The notes beneath the pieces were generated by a model. That model ran no database searches. It was not told where the DNA came from and saw nothing but the letters and a program-made list of their open reading frames with translations. DNA of 64,000 nucleotides from Aestuariibius violaceus (GTDB lineage: Bacteria; Pseudomonadota; Alphaproteobacteria; Rhodobacterales; Rhodobacteraceae): positions 20,534-84,533 of the forward strand of contig NZ_JBFONT020000011.1 in the NCBI RefSeq assembly GCF_040779325.2, given 5' to 3'. Made by a program: the position numbers and the translations under genes. This document shows, piece after piece, positions 1-10,300 of the stretch; the first letter of the stretch is position 1; every line of letters starts with the position of its first letter.

Positions 1-303
1 GCGACAACCCAATGTGAAACGCGCCGACGCCCCGAAGACTCATCATGTCGTGAAATCGGTCAGATCCTGCCCGAAAACTGGGAGCCAACAGAAGGGCCAA
101 TCCTGTCCGCAGAGGCGATCGCCGCATTCGTGCAGCTGTCAGACGACGCCCCTGGAGCCGTGGTTGTCGTGCGTTCGGCAGCAACCACCGTATGGGAGAT
201 GATGGGTGGTGAAGGCGTTCGCGACAAAGCTGTCGAGCATTGTAACGCCCGTGTGGAAGAGGCTGGTCTTTCACCAGATTGCGACGTCGTGATCGCGGAC
301 TGA
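1..303 (+). CDS. 3' end of unknown protein (partial)
   Basis: The reading frame is open from the first base to a TGA at 301-303 and gives the last 100 residues of a protein whose start lies outside the window. The end of the protein is acidic (it finishes DVVIAD), with a run of valines near residue 56 and no obvious membrane segment. I do not recognise the family. The codon pattern (G/C at third positions) suggests real coding. The 295 bases that follow, up to 598, hold nothing I can identify. Confidence 0.55.
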   Translation, partial: ATTQCETRRRPEDSSCREIGQILPENWEPTEGPILSAEAIAAFVQLSDDAPGAVVVVRSAATTVWEMMGGEGVRDKAVEHCNARVEEAGLSPDCDVVIAD

Positions 304-598
304 TCCAAGTCAGTCATATTTTGGAAAGAATGATCTTGGATCGGTAGAGATCTACAGCCGATTATCCGCAGCTCTTCGTATTCGATTCTATCCTCGGATT
401 CTCAAGCCCAACGGTAACGATAATTGAGCCCCCTATCGTGACGCCGACTCCTACAATTTCTCTAGGGCAGAGCGACCACAACCGTTCGCCAAGTTCAGAT
501 TGGGTGTTTGGTTATAAACTGTTGGGCGTCGAGCCAAGATTCGCTCCGCGGGCTAGCGAAGTTCGCGGAACGTGTTTGGCGACTTCGAAGCCGAACTA

Positions 599-1420
599 TC
601 AGAGCCAGTCCCGCCGGTGATTAAGGGTGGGCATTCTTGCGCGGACATCTTTGGTGCGTTCGGGATCAATCGTCGCTGTCACATGTCCGGTGCCGTCGCT
701 TGCCTGTGCGACCGTCGTGCCCCAAGGATCGACAACCAGTGAGCGTCCGTACATCTGGCGCGTGCCATCCGGCACGGGAAAGCTTCCCCACTGCGCGGCG
801 GCGATAAGCCAGCTTTGCGTCTCGATCGCGCGGGCTGAAAGGAGCGTGTGCCAATGGTCGCGGCCGGTCTGCATCGTGAAGGCTGCGGGGACGAAAAGCA
901 GAGTCACACCGTCGCGGGCCAGCGCCGCATAAAGTTCCGAGAAGCGTATGTCGTAGCAGATCGTGAGACCAGCCCGAAACCCCATCAGGTCGAATGCCAC
1001 AACACTCTCGCCGGGTTCGTTTACTTCGCTCTCGCAATAGACCTGCCCATCGGGGGTGGTCATGTCGAACATGTGTATCTTCGAGTAGCGGGCAGCGATT
1101 TCGCCGTTGGGATCGAAGACGACGGTGGTGTTGCGGTTCCGCGTTTCCTCCGGTGCGCGCTCAGGGATCGTGCCGGCATGGACCCAGAGACCGTTTCCTT
1201 TCGCAAGGCGGCGGCAGAGCGCATAAGTCGGCCCGTCCTCGATCTGTTCTGCTGCGGCAAGCCGGTCGGTGACGCTGCCGCCGCACCAGCTCATATTTTC
1301 TGGAAACGAGATCAGGTCTGGCCGGTCCGCGTCGATTGCGGCGCAGGCGAGCGACTCCGCCTGCTCGATATTGGCGGCCTTGTCGTTGACCGAGTTCATT
1401 TGAATGACGCTTGCGCGCAT
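599..1420 (-). CDS. Carbon-nitrogen hydrolase (nitrilase/Nit family)
   Basis: A 273-residue cytoplasmic hydrolase of the nitrilase superfamily, which cleaves non-peptide C-N bonds of amides, omega-amides or nitriles. The catalytic triad is visible: Glu41 in FPEN, Lys114 in YSKIHMFD and Cys155 in TICYDIRF. Length and the YSKIHMFD block fit the Nit1/Nit2 (omega-amidase or deaminated glutathione amidase) branch. It is the last gene of the aldolase-TRAP operon, 57 bases after dctP, so it may act on an amide or amino derivative of the transported acid. That coupling is inferred only from position; a housekeeping Nit role is the alternative. Confidence 0.85.
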   Translation of the reverse strand: MRASVIQMNSVNDKAANIEQAESLACAAIDADRPDLISFPENMSWCGGSVTDRLAAAEQIEDGPTYALCRRLAKGNGLWVHAGTIPERAPEETRNRNTTVVFDPNGEIAARYSKIHMFDMTTPDGQVYCESEVNEPGESVVAFDLMGFRAGLTICYDIRFSELYAALARDGVTLLFVPAAFTMQTGRDHWHTLLSARAIETQSWLIAAAQWGSFPVPDGTRQMYGRSLVVDPWGTTVAQASDGTGHVTATIDPERTKDVRARMPTLNHRRDWL

Positions 1421-1477
1421 CTTCTCATCTCCAAAAAAGGAGCGCGCGCGGGGGAAACGCGCCCCCGAATATTGCGG

Positions 1478-2485
1478 TCAGTTCGTGGCTGCGAGAGCGT
1501 GGATCTGATCGATCAGACCCGCTGGGAGGACTTTGCCGTCGAATTCGGCTGCAACCTGTGCGCGAACGGAGTCGCGGAACACTGCGACTTCCTCGTCGGT
1601 GAGCTCGACGATCTCCATGCCGCGTTCGACCAGATCGGATTCGAGGCTTTCGGTGAAAGTGATCATCGTTTCTTCGGCGACCGTGACGGCGTGATCGGCG
1701 GCCTCTTGGACGGCTGCCTGTTGGTCCGGCGTCAGACCCTGCCAGGCGGTCTCGTTGATAAGGAAGGGCAGGGCGGACATCTGGTGGCCGGTCTTGATGA
1801 GAAAACCCTGCACTTCATAGAACTTGGCCGCGTGCAGGACCGGGGTCGGGTTCTCCTGACCGTCAACGATGCCTTGGCGCAGCGCCTGGAATGTCTCCGG
1901 CCAGGCGACCGGTGTTGGGGATGCGCCGAGACCCGTCACCGTGGCGAGCGACATGGCATTTGGGACGGCGCGCAGCTTGAGCCCATTCAGGTCGGTGGGG
2001 CTTTGTACAGGCGTCTCCTTGGTCGTGACGTTTCGTGTGCCGTAGTGAAAGCTTGCGAGAATGCGCAGACCACCGTCTTCGAGCAAGCGCTCGCCCCAGG
2101 CCTGGCCGAACTCTTCGCCGTCAAGCACCATGCGCTGGTGCTCGATGGACTCAAACATGTATCCGCCAGTTATCGTGGCGAATTCCGGCACGATGTCGGA
2201 GAGCATGTTGAAGGGCGTGTAGGCCATGTCGATGGCGCCGGACTGGATCTGGGTAAAGAGCTTGCGGTTGTTACCAAGCTGGCCAGCCGGAAAAATTTGG
2301 ACCGAGACGCTCCCGCCGCTTGTTTCCTCTACCCGCTCCTTGAACGCCTCGGCAGCGATGTAGCCTGGATCGCCTTCGCGCACGACATGGGCGAACCGGA
2401 GCGTCACGTCTTGGGCGGCGGCGATTGATGGCAGCGTGGTGAGCGCTGCGGCAAGGGCGATGAAGCTTCTTCTGGCGATACTCAT
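1478..2485 (-). CDS. TRAP transporter solute-binding protein, DctP type
   Basis: A 335-residue periplasmic binding protein of a tripartite ATP-independent transporter. The N-terminus is a signal peptide (Arg-Arg near residue 6, hydrophobic core, AAA-Q cleavage region). The family pattern follows: FAHVVREGDPGYIAAEAFKE near the mature start, FPAGQLGNNRKLFTQIQSGA, and the substrate-binding arginine segment LRAVPNAMS with the WPETFQALRQGIVDGQENP block. These are the DctP family hallmarks for carboxylate ligands. It lies 20 bases after dctM in the same operon, the usual partner of the two permeases. The exact ligand cannot be read, though the aldolase upstream suggests a hydroxy- or keto-acid. Confidence 0.93.
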   Translation of the reverse strand: MSIARRSFIALAAALTTLPSIAAAQDVTLRFAHVVREGDPGYIAAEAFKERVEETSGGSVSVQIFPAGQLGNNRKLFTQIQSGAIDMAYTPFNMLSDIVPEFATITGGYMFESIEHQRMVLDGEEFGQAWGERLLEDGGLRILASFHYGTRNVTTKETPVQSPTDLNGLKLRAVPNAMSLATVTGLGASPTPVAWPETFQALRQGIVDGQENPTPVLHAAKFYEVQGFLIKTGHQMSALPFLINETAWQGLTPDQQAAVQEAADHAVTVAEETMITFTESLESDLVERGMEIVELTDEEVAVFRDSVRAQVAAEFDGKVLPAGLIDQIHALAATN

Positions 2486-2505
2486 GGTGTCCTCCTTGGA
2501 TTAGA

Positions 2506-3792
2506 TCAGAACCCCGCGGCGTGCGGGATGGCGGTGACGACCCACGGGACGTAGGCCATGATGAAGAGCGAGATGAGGAGCGGGAAAAGAAACGGCAGGA
2601 CCGCAAAGAAAACGCGTCCGAGCCGGAAACCGGTGATGTCCCGCATGACGAAGAGCGACAGGCCGATGGGCGGCGTGAACTGTCCAATCATAATGTTGAA
2701 GACCATTACCACCCCGAAGTGGATCGGATCGAGCCCATAGGTCTGCTCGGCGATTGGCGCCAGCATCGGCGCGAGTATCAGGAGCGGGATCGCATTTTCC
2801 AGGATCGCGCCGAGGATCAGGTTGACGATGATGCAGACGAGCAGGAAGACAGCCACGGACTGAATGTTGCTCTCGATGGCCTCTGCCAGCATTTGTGGCA
2901 CTTGGCCGAACGTAGCAACCCAGCCGAATAGAAAAGCCGACGCAATCACGAAAAGAAGGCGAGAGGACGAAAGAGCAACGTCCTTGAGGACCTCGATAAA
3001 GGCGGCGAGCTCGAGCGTCCGGTAGACCACGATCGAGATGAAAAGCGCCCAGAGAACTGCGATCGTCGCAGCCTCCGTCGGCGAGAACCATCCGAAGGCC
3101 ATGCCGCCGACGATGATGAAGGGCGTCATCAGCGGTGGCGTCGCGCGCAGAAATGAGCTCCAGAGCGCCCCCCATCCGGCCCAGACATCGATGCGGTATC
3201 CCTTGGCGAGGCCGACGAAAAAGACATAGACCATTAGCATAAAGGCGATCAGAAAGCCCGGCAGAATGCCTCCGAGGAAGAGGCCCGAGATCGAGGTGCC
3301 GGCGGCCACACCGTAGAGCACCATCGGCAGGGAAGGCGGCAGAATCGGCCCGATTGCAGCCGATGACAGCGTCACGCCCATCGTGAAATCGGGATCGTAG
3401 CCCTTGCGGGTCATGGCCTTGTATTCAATTTCGCCAAGCCCCGCGACATCGGCGACGGTCGAGCCGGACATGCCGGCGAAGACGAGGCTTGATGTGACGT
3501 TCACGTGGCCGAGGCCACCCGGGATGCGTCCGACGAGATTGTTGGCAAAATCAAAGATACGGTCGGAAATGCCGCTCGCCGTCATCAGCTTGCCCGCAAA
3601 CATGAAGAGTGGGATCGCGATCATGGTAAAGCTGTTGAGCGAGAGCCCGAGTTCGTGGACGAGGAGCGACACGGGCAGCCCGTTCACGACGATGTAGACG
3701 AGCGAGCAGAGAATCATCGCGTAGGCGATCGGATAGCCCGCGATGATGATGACTATCGACACGCCGATCATGGTGAGCGTGAGCGGGTCCAT
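2506..3792 (-). CDS. TRAP transporter large permease, DctM type
   Basis: A 428-residue integral membrane protein with about 12 hydrophobic segments, the sodium-coupled transport channel of the TRAP system. Recognisable family blocks are IPLFMFAGKLMTASGIS near residue 61, the FAGMSGSTVADVAGLG loop, and ILPPSLPMVLYGVAAGTS. A matching C-terminal repeat includes FTPPIGLSLFVMRDITG. Length is normal for DctM. It starts 3 bases after dctQ ends, so the two are translationally coupled, and precedes dctP. Confidence 0.95.
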   Translation of the reverse strand: MDPLTLTMIGVSIVIIIAGYPIAYAMILCSLVYIVVNGLPVSLLVHELGLSLNSFTMIAIPLFMFAGKLMTASGISDRIFDFANNLVGRIPGGLGHVNVTSSLVFAGMSGSTVADVAGLGEIEYKAMTRKGYDPDFTMGVTLSSAAIGPILPPSLPMVLYGVAAGTSISGLFLGGILPGFLIAFMLMVYVFFVGLAKGYRIDVWAGWGALWSSFLRATPPLMTPFIIVGGMAFGWFSPTEAATIAVLWALFISIVVYRTLELAAFIEVLKDVALSSSRLLFVIASAFLFGWVATFGQVPQMLAEAIESNIQSVAVFLLVCIIVNLILGAILENAIPLLILAPMLAPIAEQTYGLDPIHFGVVMVFNIMIGQFTPPIGLSLFVMRDITGFRLGRVFFAVLPFLFPLLISLFIMAYVPWVVTAIPHAAGF

Positions 3793-3795
3793 TCT

Positions 3796-4263
3796 CTAGC
3801 TCCAGGCCTTGCGGAAACGGCCAATCATGTTCCTGAGCACAATGACGAAGAGCGCCACAGACGCCGCCGGAACAACCCCGATGAGCGCATTGATCGGAAT
3901 GCCGAGGGCAGGGGTCTTTTGAAACGACGTCTCGTGCAGCGTTTCCCATCCACCCCAGATCATCGCGGCGAGGCAGGCGAGGATCGTCAGATCGAAGACG
4001 CCATACACGATAGCGAGCGGCTTTGGCGGCAGCATCTCGTCAAGAAGCTCGACCCGGATATGGGTCTGACGCCGTTCGACGGCGATCACACCAAGAAAGG
4101 TCATCCAGATGACCGAGGCTGAGACGAGTTCCTCGGTCCAGGAGAACGGGATCGGCAGCAGGAACCTGACGACGACCTGGAGCGAGCAGAGGATAACGAA
4201 GCTCAGTAGCAGCAGCATCGAGAGCGACAGGTCGGGCTGGCGGAGATATACTGACAGCTTCAT
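3796..4263 (-). CDS. TRAP transporter small permease, DctQ type
   Basis: A 155-residue membrane protein with four hydrophobic helices, the small subunit of the TRAP carrier. The block PFSWTEELVSASVIWMTFLG with the following GVIAVERRQTHIRVE is the classical DctQ signature. Its start overlaps the stop of the aldolase gene by 4 bases, so the aldolase and transporter are made from one message. No anomaly seen. Confidence 0.92.
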   Translation of the reverse strand: MKLSVYLRQPDLSLSMLLLLSFVILCSLQVVVRFLLPIPFSWTEELVSASVIWMTFLGVIAVERRQTHIRVELLDEMLPPKPLAIVYGVFDLTILACLAAMIWGGWETLHETSFQKTPALGIPINALIGVVPAASVALFVIVLRNMIGRFRKAWS

Positions 4264-5036
4264 CGCAGGACCATCCTGGACTGCTTCTCTGCGGCCACGG
4301 CGCCGTCGCGGAGATAGAGCGCATCGGACCCGAAGGTCAGCAGGCGATATCCGCGCGCGACCTTCTCCTCGGCGTCCTCGGCACCGGACGCAAGTCCGCC
4401 GAGCATGACGGTGGACAACGCGACGCGGCCTTCGATGTCGCGGATCGCGTCACGGACCTCTTTGTGGTCCATCTGGTCGACATGACCCATGTCGCAGGCG
4501 AGATCGACCGCGCCGACGAAAACGCAGTCGAGCCCCTCGACAGTGAGGATGTCATCGAGATTGTGGTGCCCGCCGCGCGTCTCGATCAGGCCGATGACCA
4601 CCGGCGCCGCGCCGGTCCCGCGCCGGTAACTGTCCCATCCGAGTCCATAGTCGCTCGCCCGGCTCAGACGCTGGATGCCGCGCGTCCCGCGGGGGGTGTA
4701 GCGCGTGGCGCGGACAAGTGCTGCCGCGTCCTCCTGCGAAGCCAGGTTCGAGAGTGCGATTCCGGCCGCACCGGCGTCGAGCGCGAGCTTGATCGCGTCC
4801 GCATCCGGCGACGCGACACGGACGATCACGGGAACCCGCGAGGCGCGGAGTTGATGATAGAGAGTGTCGAGATCACCAGGCGAATGCTCCCGGTCGAGGA
4901 TGAGAAAATCAAAGCCGACAAGCGAGAGAATTTCCGTCGTCGACGGACTGCCGAGAAAGAGCCAACTCGCCCGAAGCGCGTTCCCGCTTTTGAACCGGTG
5001 CCGCAGATTCTCGGCGGATGAGACGGAATCCTTCAT
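4260..5036 (-). CDS. HpcH/HpaI family aldolase (class II, pyruvate-type)
   Basis: A 258-residue cytoplasmic metal-dependent aldolase related to HpcH/HpaI and 2-dehydro-3-deoxyglucarate aldolase, which cleaves 2-keto-3-deoxy or 4-hydroxy-2-keto acids to pyruvate plus an aldehyde. The key residues are present: His51 in REHSPGD, Arg73 in VRVASPD, the metal ligands Glu152 in GLIETRGG and Asp178 in GAVDLACDMG. I chose the Met at 5036 because alignment with the family begins there; the open frame runs further upstream but would overlap the divergent LysR gene. It is the first gene of the TRAP operon, so it probably consumes the imported acid. Substrate is not determinable. Confidence 0.88.
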   Translation of the reverse strand: MKDSVSSAENLRHRFKSGNALRASWLFLGSPSTTEILSLVGFDFLILDREHSPGDLDTLYHQLRASRVPVIVRVASPDADAIKLALDAGAAGIALSNLASQEDAAALVRATRYTPRGTRGIQRLSRASDYGLGWDSYRRGTGAAPVVIGLIETRGGHHNLDDILTVEGLDCVFVGAVDLACDMGHVDQMDHKEVRDAIRDIEGRVALSTVMLGGLASGAEDAEEKVARGYRLLTFGSDALYLRDGAVAAEKQSRMVLR

Positions 5037-5120
5037 GCGCCAAGCATTGGAAACTAAGTTCCCCTGGTCAAAATCAAAAAATTTCTGATTGTTATAAGAA
5101 AAATGTATCATAGTGTCGTT
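5037..5120. promoter_or_regulatory. Divergent promoter region, aldolase operon / lysR
   Basis: The 84 bases between the divergent aldolase and lysR starts are clearly AT-rich compared with the flanks (TCAAAATCAAAAAATTTCTG followed by a TTATAAGAAAAATG stretch). This is the usual site for a LysR-type regulator to bind its own promoter and that of the target operon. I see no clean T-N11-A palindrome, so the exact operator is unassigned. Confidence 0.55.
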
Positions 5121-6035
5121 ATGAACCTGAAACACGTCGAGGCTTTTTACTGGCTTTGCCAACTCGGAACGTATCAGCGCGTGGCAGATCGCTTGCTCGT
5201 TACCCAGCCAGCCATTTCGTCACGCGTGCGTGCGCTTGAGGATTTTCTGCGGACCGATCTCGTGGACCGATCGCAATCGCGTTTCGCTCTGACAGAGAGG
5301 GGACAGGAGATGGCAATCCTTGCCGAGCGAATGCTGGATCTGAAAGCACGCATGGTCGGTGGCGACAGCGCGACGTCCGAGAGCGAGCGTATCCGGATCG
5401 CCGCGGTTTCGCTGATGCTCAAGACATGGATGCCGGGCCTACTGGCGCGGCTCGAGGACCTTTGGCCAGGCCTGCCGGTAGATGTGGTCAGCGCCTCCGA
5501 CCATCAATTGACCAGGTATCTGCCGACGGCGGAGATCGACGTCGCGTTCTTGTCGAATGTCGCGCCGCGCGTCCAACTACCGCGTCATTTCACCGTGAAC
5601 TACGCGGTTCGGTGGATCGCCTCGGCATCGCTTGTCGGAAAAGAGGGCCAGATGCTGACTGAGGCTGATCTCGCGTCGTTGCCGCTTTTGCATTATCCGC
5701 GGACGTCACCACTGTTCTCGCTGACCGCCGGTCTCGACCGGAGCCCAACCGCCGTATCACACAGCGCAAATTCGCTCGGGACGCTCATCTGGATGCTGCA
5801 GGAAGGCATGGGAATAGCGGCCATTCCGGCAATCGCGGTGGCCGAAGATATTGCAACCGGGCGATTGGTCGTCTTACCGACAGAGATCGTCCCTCGTGTA
5901 TTGAAGGTCCGCTGCGTGTACGCGAACCTCCCGAAGCGCGATCTGGTTTCCGATCTCTTGGAAGCAGCGTTCGAGAGTGCTCGGGACATTGAAATGCAAC
6001 ATCCTGAGTGGTGCACAGTTTCGGAGGGGGAATGA
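5121..6035 (+). CDS. LysR-family transcriptional regulator
   Basis: A 304-residue regulator with the LysR winged helix at residues 1-60 (MNLKHVEAFYWLCQLGTYQR, then LLVTQPAISSRVRALED as the recognition helix) and an effector-binding domain to the end. The frame is open from an ATG at 5103, but the family alignment starts at the ATG at 5121, which I use. It is divergent from the aldolase-TRAP operon with 84 bases between, so it most likely controls that operon in response to the substrate or its breakdown product. Confidence 0.88.
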   Translation: MNLKHVEAFYWLCQLGTYQRVADRLLVTQPAISSRVRALEDFLRTDLVDRSQSRFALTERGQEMAILAERMLDLKARMVGGDSATSESERIRIAAVSLMLKTWMPGLLARLEDLWPGLPVDVVSASDHQLTRYLPTAEIDVAFLSNVAPRVQLPRHFTVNYAVRWIASASLVGKEGQMLTEADLASLPLLHYPRTSPLFSLTAGLDRSPTAVSHSANSLGTLIWMLQEGMGIAAIPAIAVAEDIATGRLVVLPTEIVPRVLKVRCVYANLPKRDLVSDLLEAAFESARDIEMQHPEWCTVSEGE

Positions 6036-6345
6036 TAGTTCTCGGTTATCGTTACCGACGTGACCACGGTCGGGTGTGAGAGCTTTCATGGTGACAAGGG
6101 GCATTCTCAAGGAGAGCTGCACCACAGCGTGCAGCGCACTGCTAGACGGCGGCTTTGGGCCGATGGGAGCTGGTCGATCCGTTTCACTAGCATCTAGACC
6201 GACTATGAAGGGTGTTACGATAGACCGCGATGAACCCTCCTGAAACATCCAGATTGTTTCAGCGAACCGTCTCGGATTGGTGCACTCTAACGAACCAGCC
6301 CACGTATTGAATGCAGCTCGGCCCTACAGCGATTTGCAGCCATCG
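6036..6345. other. Gap between lysR and YHYH gene
   Basis: No convincing gene in these 310 bases. The segment GATAGTTCTCGGTTATC at 6034-6050, straddling the lysR stop, recurs at about 35782 in another gap. A stretch around 6125-6175 (TGCAGCGCACTGCTAGACGG) faintly resembles the diverged intergenic repeats described later in the window. No terminator with a T-run was seen. Confidence 0.4.
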
Positions 6346-7137
6346 TCACTCACTCGGCGGGGTCCGGTTATCGGGTGAAGGTCGGTTGCCGCGCGGCGGT
6401 CGATCACCGCGCCCGCCGGTGAAGTCACTCGACACCGTTCCTTTGAAGCAGCGCGGGAAGAACGGGTAGGTGTCGGTTGCGAAGTAGACATACTGCCCGT
6501 CGAGCAGTGCCCCGTTGCATTCGTCCAGAGTGCCGGAGCCCGCAACGAATTCGTAATCCTGAACATAGGTGCCGTCGTGGGCGCCACCGGGGCCGGAGGC
6601 GCGCTCTCCTGGTTTCAATTGCCAGGACGATTGTGCCTGGGCGCCCACGTAGTGGATTTCGAACCCGTCCGCGGCATAGCCGAAGAGCGTACCGTAGAGC
6701 GCGCCCGTCACCGCGGAGGGGATGCCGTGGTAGTGATACATCCCGTCACCGTCCACATGCGCATTCTGTGCGTCCATGATCAGCCCGCCGATCCCTTCGA
6801 CGTTCCATCCCGAAGACGGTTCACGCGAGTAGCCGCTTTCAGACGACGGATCGTAGTATTCTGCAGTACCCGGGCGCAGGGGGATGCCGGTCACCGTGAT
6901 ACCCGAGATACGAGCCCTATGGGTGACGGTGCCTGTCAGCTCTGGCGTCGCATCCATGCAAAACCGGTGGTCCTGTTCTTGCACCGTGGCCCCGGCCCGC
7001 CAGGGGCCGGTTTCGTGATCGGGCACGCCATCGGATGTGATACAGCGCTGGTCGCCGTCGACGGTGATCGTCACGTGCGCCTGAGCCGCGCTAACGGCCA
7101 AAAGCGTCAGAGCAAGCGTGATACCAAGTGTTTTCAT
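6346..7137 (-). CDS. Secreted YHYH-domain protein (second copy)
   Basis: A 263-residue exported protein with a signal peptide (MKTLGITLALTLLAVSAAQA) and the YHYH domain, named after a Tyr-His-Tyr-His block. Here it reads GMYHYHGIP, followed by YAADGFEIH and the C-terminal TLDECNGALLDG and FPRCFKG segments. The start at 7137 is preceded by CGGAGGT; an upstream in-frame Met at 7203 would put 22 non-signal residues in front. The tail is rich in Arg, Pro and Gly. Function of YHYH proteins is not established; His and Cys content suggests metal binding. It follows the RND gene by 226 bases and may be in the same transcript. A paralogue lies at 12983-13942. Confidence 0.82.
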   Translation of the reverse strand: MKTLGITLALTLLAVSAAQAHVTITVDGDQRCITSDGVPDHETGPWRAGATVQEQDHRFCMDATPELTGTVTHRARISGITVTGIPLRPGTAEYYDPSSESGYSREPSSGWNVEGIGGLIMDAQNAHVDGDGMYHYHGIPSAVTGALYGTLFGYAADGFEIHYVGAQAQSSWQLKPGERASGPGGAHDGTYVQDYEFVAGSGTLDECNGALLDGQYVYFATDTYPFFPRCFKGTVSSDFTGGRGDRPPRGNRPSPDNRTPPSE

Positions 7138-7363
7138 GCTGACCTCCGGGCGCTTGGAAGCCCGTCCGCCGAGCGCAAAGTCTTGATGGGTCTGTTCGTT
7201 CATTGAAGTCGCCTCCTGTTTTTTGCTCTCGTCCGATTTGGATCGCTGTCGGGGGTCGTATGCCCAGTACTCGAGGTCAGCGGCGGCGTGTCAGGTCGAT
7301 GCTGATCGCCTAAGTCTTCCCCATTTGAAGGCCGTTACCGAAGCACAGGGAAACGTGCCTCCA

Positions 7364-10300
7364 CTACGCTGTCTCCATAGGCCGTGACTCGGCGACGACC
7401 GCCTCCCGGCCCGCGCCGCGCGCTTCAGATTGCAGGCGCCTTTCGGCCCGTCCGGGCTCGGCGCCAAGGATCGCGATGCGGCGGTAAAGAACGGGTGTCA
7501 GGGAAAGCGTGAAAAGCGTTGCGAAGCCGAGTCCGCCGACGATCACCCATCCCACGGCAATCCGCGCCTCAGCGCCGCCGCCCGTGCTCAGGATCAGTGG
7601 TAGTCCGCCAAAAACGGTCGAGACCATCGTCATCATCACCGGACGGATCCGTAGTCGCATCGCGTCGCGGATCGCGCTGTCGATGTCTTGCCCCTTAGCC
7701 CGCAGCTGGTTCGCAAATTCCACGATGAGGATGCCGTTCTTGGCCATCACTCCAATCAGCATGACCATCCCGATCTGGCTGTAGTAGTTGAGCGAGCCAC
7801 CGCTGAGCTGGATTGCCATGACCGCTGCGGCAAGGCCGAAGGGTACGGTGAGCATGATCACGACGGCACTGGCGAAGCTTTCGAATTGCGCGGAGAGCAC
7901 CAGGAACACGACAAGCATCGCCGCACCGAAGACAAGGATCATGCCGCTCTCACTCTCCTGTAGCGAAGCGGCTTCGCTGAGCAGCGTGATCCCCGTGCCC
8001 GAAGGGAGCACGTCCACGGCGATTTCCTGCATAACGGCGACCGCGTCGCCAAGATCGAGATCCGCGCCCAGATTGGCCTGGATCGTCACGGCAAGCGCCC
8101 CATCTTCGCGCGAGATTGAGGTCGGATCGACCACTGTGCTCAGGGACGCAGCGGCGGAAAGGGGCACGAATTCGCCTGCATCAGTGGTCACGAAGATCGA
8201 TGCGAGGTCGGTCGGATCATCGATCGGTGGTCCACCGCCAGGCACGATGCGCAGCGCCACCTCGGTGTCATCTAGGAAGACCGATATCGCTTCGAGACCA
8301 CCGATCATTTCGCCGACGGTTGCGATTATCTCCTGCGGGGTGAGGCCGAGCACGCTTGCCATATCGGCGTCGACCTCGACCTGCATCTGCGCCTCGACCG
8401 TCTCAGCCGAAAGCTGCGGGTTCACGAAGGTCGCGTTGCCCGACATCGCCTCGACCAGCGTGCCGGCGGCGGCCGTCACCTCGTCGATGTCTGTCCCGGT
8501 GACCGCGAATTGTAGTCCCCGCCCACCACCCCGGATGTTCAGGCTGTTGGGCGAGCGGGTCGAGACAGTCACGAGCGGCATGTCCGAGAGGACGTCGCCT
8601 AGCTCCGCCATGAGCGCCTGCTGTGGGCGGTCACGCTCAACCCAGTCTGCCAAGCGTACGACGATGAAGGCGTTGTTGGTTCCGCCTCGCCCAATCAGGC
8701 TTTGCACCGCTGCGATCTCGCCTGTCTCCAGATAAGGGACGAGCCGTGCCTCAATCTCGGTGACCTGCTCCTGCATGAGGGAAAGGGTTGCGTCGTTCGG
8801 GCCGCGCGCGGCCACGAGAAAGAAGCCGCGATCTTCGTCAGGCGTGATTGCCGATGGCAGGGTCGTGAAGGACCCCGTGGCGATCACTGCGAAGCCAACG
8901 GCGATGCCCATGATGATGAGTGGGGCGCGGATCGCAGCGTCTACCACTCGGTCGAAACCCCTCTCGAAACGGGAAGGCGCAGGTCTGGACCCGCGCACCT
9001 TCTTCGCGCGAGCCGCGCCAGGATCCAAGGTGGCCGCCATGATCGGTGTCAGCGTCAGCGCCGTCGCCGACGAGATGGCGACGCTGAAGGCCAGGACATA
9101 ACCGAACTCACTAAAGACACCGCCAGCCTGGCCCGGCAGGAACGAGATGGGAACGAACACGGCCGCCAGTGTCGCGGTCGTCGAGATGACGGCGAAGAAG
9201 ACCTCGTTCGCCCCAGCGACAGCGGCGGAGAGTGGTCCCATACCCTCCCTCCGCTTGCGCACGATGTTCTCGGTCACGACGATGGCGTCATCCACAACCA
9301 TGCCAGTGGCAAGCACCAGCGCAAGCAGGCTGATCGTGTTCACCGAGAAGCCTGTCAGCCAGATCGCCGCCACCGTCCCGATCAGCGCGATCGGGATCGT
9401 GACCGCCGGGATCATCGTTGCACGGGCGGAGCGCAGGAAGAGGAAGATGACGAAGACAACAACAAGCGTCGCGATCCCGATCGATCGCGCCACCTCGGTG
9501 ATCGAAGCCTCGATGTATATGCCGTCATCCGAGGTCACGATCAGCTCGATCCCGTCCGGCAGGACGGGTCGAAGGTCGTCCAGAGCGGTATTGACCGCGC
9601 GTGAGATTGCAAGCGTATTGCCGACCGACTGCCGGGTGATCTCTACCCCGACGGAGGTCTCTCCGTTGACGCGGCTGGCTGAGTCAGCGTCTTCGGGAAC
9701 GTACTGGACGAGAGCGATATCCCCAATGCGCGTGGTCGCATCGACGGGGAGTTGCTCAATCGTTTCGCTCGTGACTTCGGGGCTGGCTGGCCGCACCGTG
9801 ATCGATTGGGCGCTGTTCTCAACGTCACCCAGGGGCGTGTCGTCGCGCAAGACTTCCAGCGCGTCGGCGAGGTCTTCGAAGGTTAGCCCCCGCGCAAGTA
9901 GTGAGGGCATCGTGGCCACGATGCGGAACTCGTAGTTTTGCGCACCCCGAACCGTGACCTCCGCCACGCCGTCTATTTCGGAGAGCCGGTCGTAGAGCGT
10001 TCCTTCGGCGAACTCCGTCATGTCCGCGATACTCGCGTCGCCTGACAGGGCGAGGCGAATGATGGGATCGGAATTGCTGTCGCTCTTGGTCACAATCGGA
10101 TCGTCGATATCCTCCGGCAGCGACCGAACTGTCTCGGACACGATTTCGCGCGCCTCGTTGGCAGCTACATCGATGTCCGTCCCTTCGCTGAGATCGATGG
10201 TGATGCGGCTCGACCCCGTGCTTGAGGTGGCCGAGATATCGGAGAGGCCATCGAGGCTGCGCAGCGCGTCTTCCAGCACCTGCGTCACCTCCTGATCGAC

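Noticed and set aside
848..2428. 526-residue open frame on the plus strand
   Set aside because: It lies opposite dctP and the nitrilase-type gene, and the translation lacks any family pattern; a shadow of GC-rich coding.
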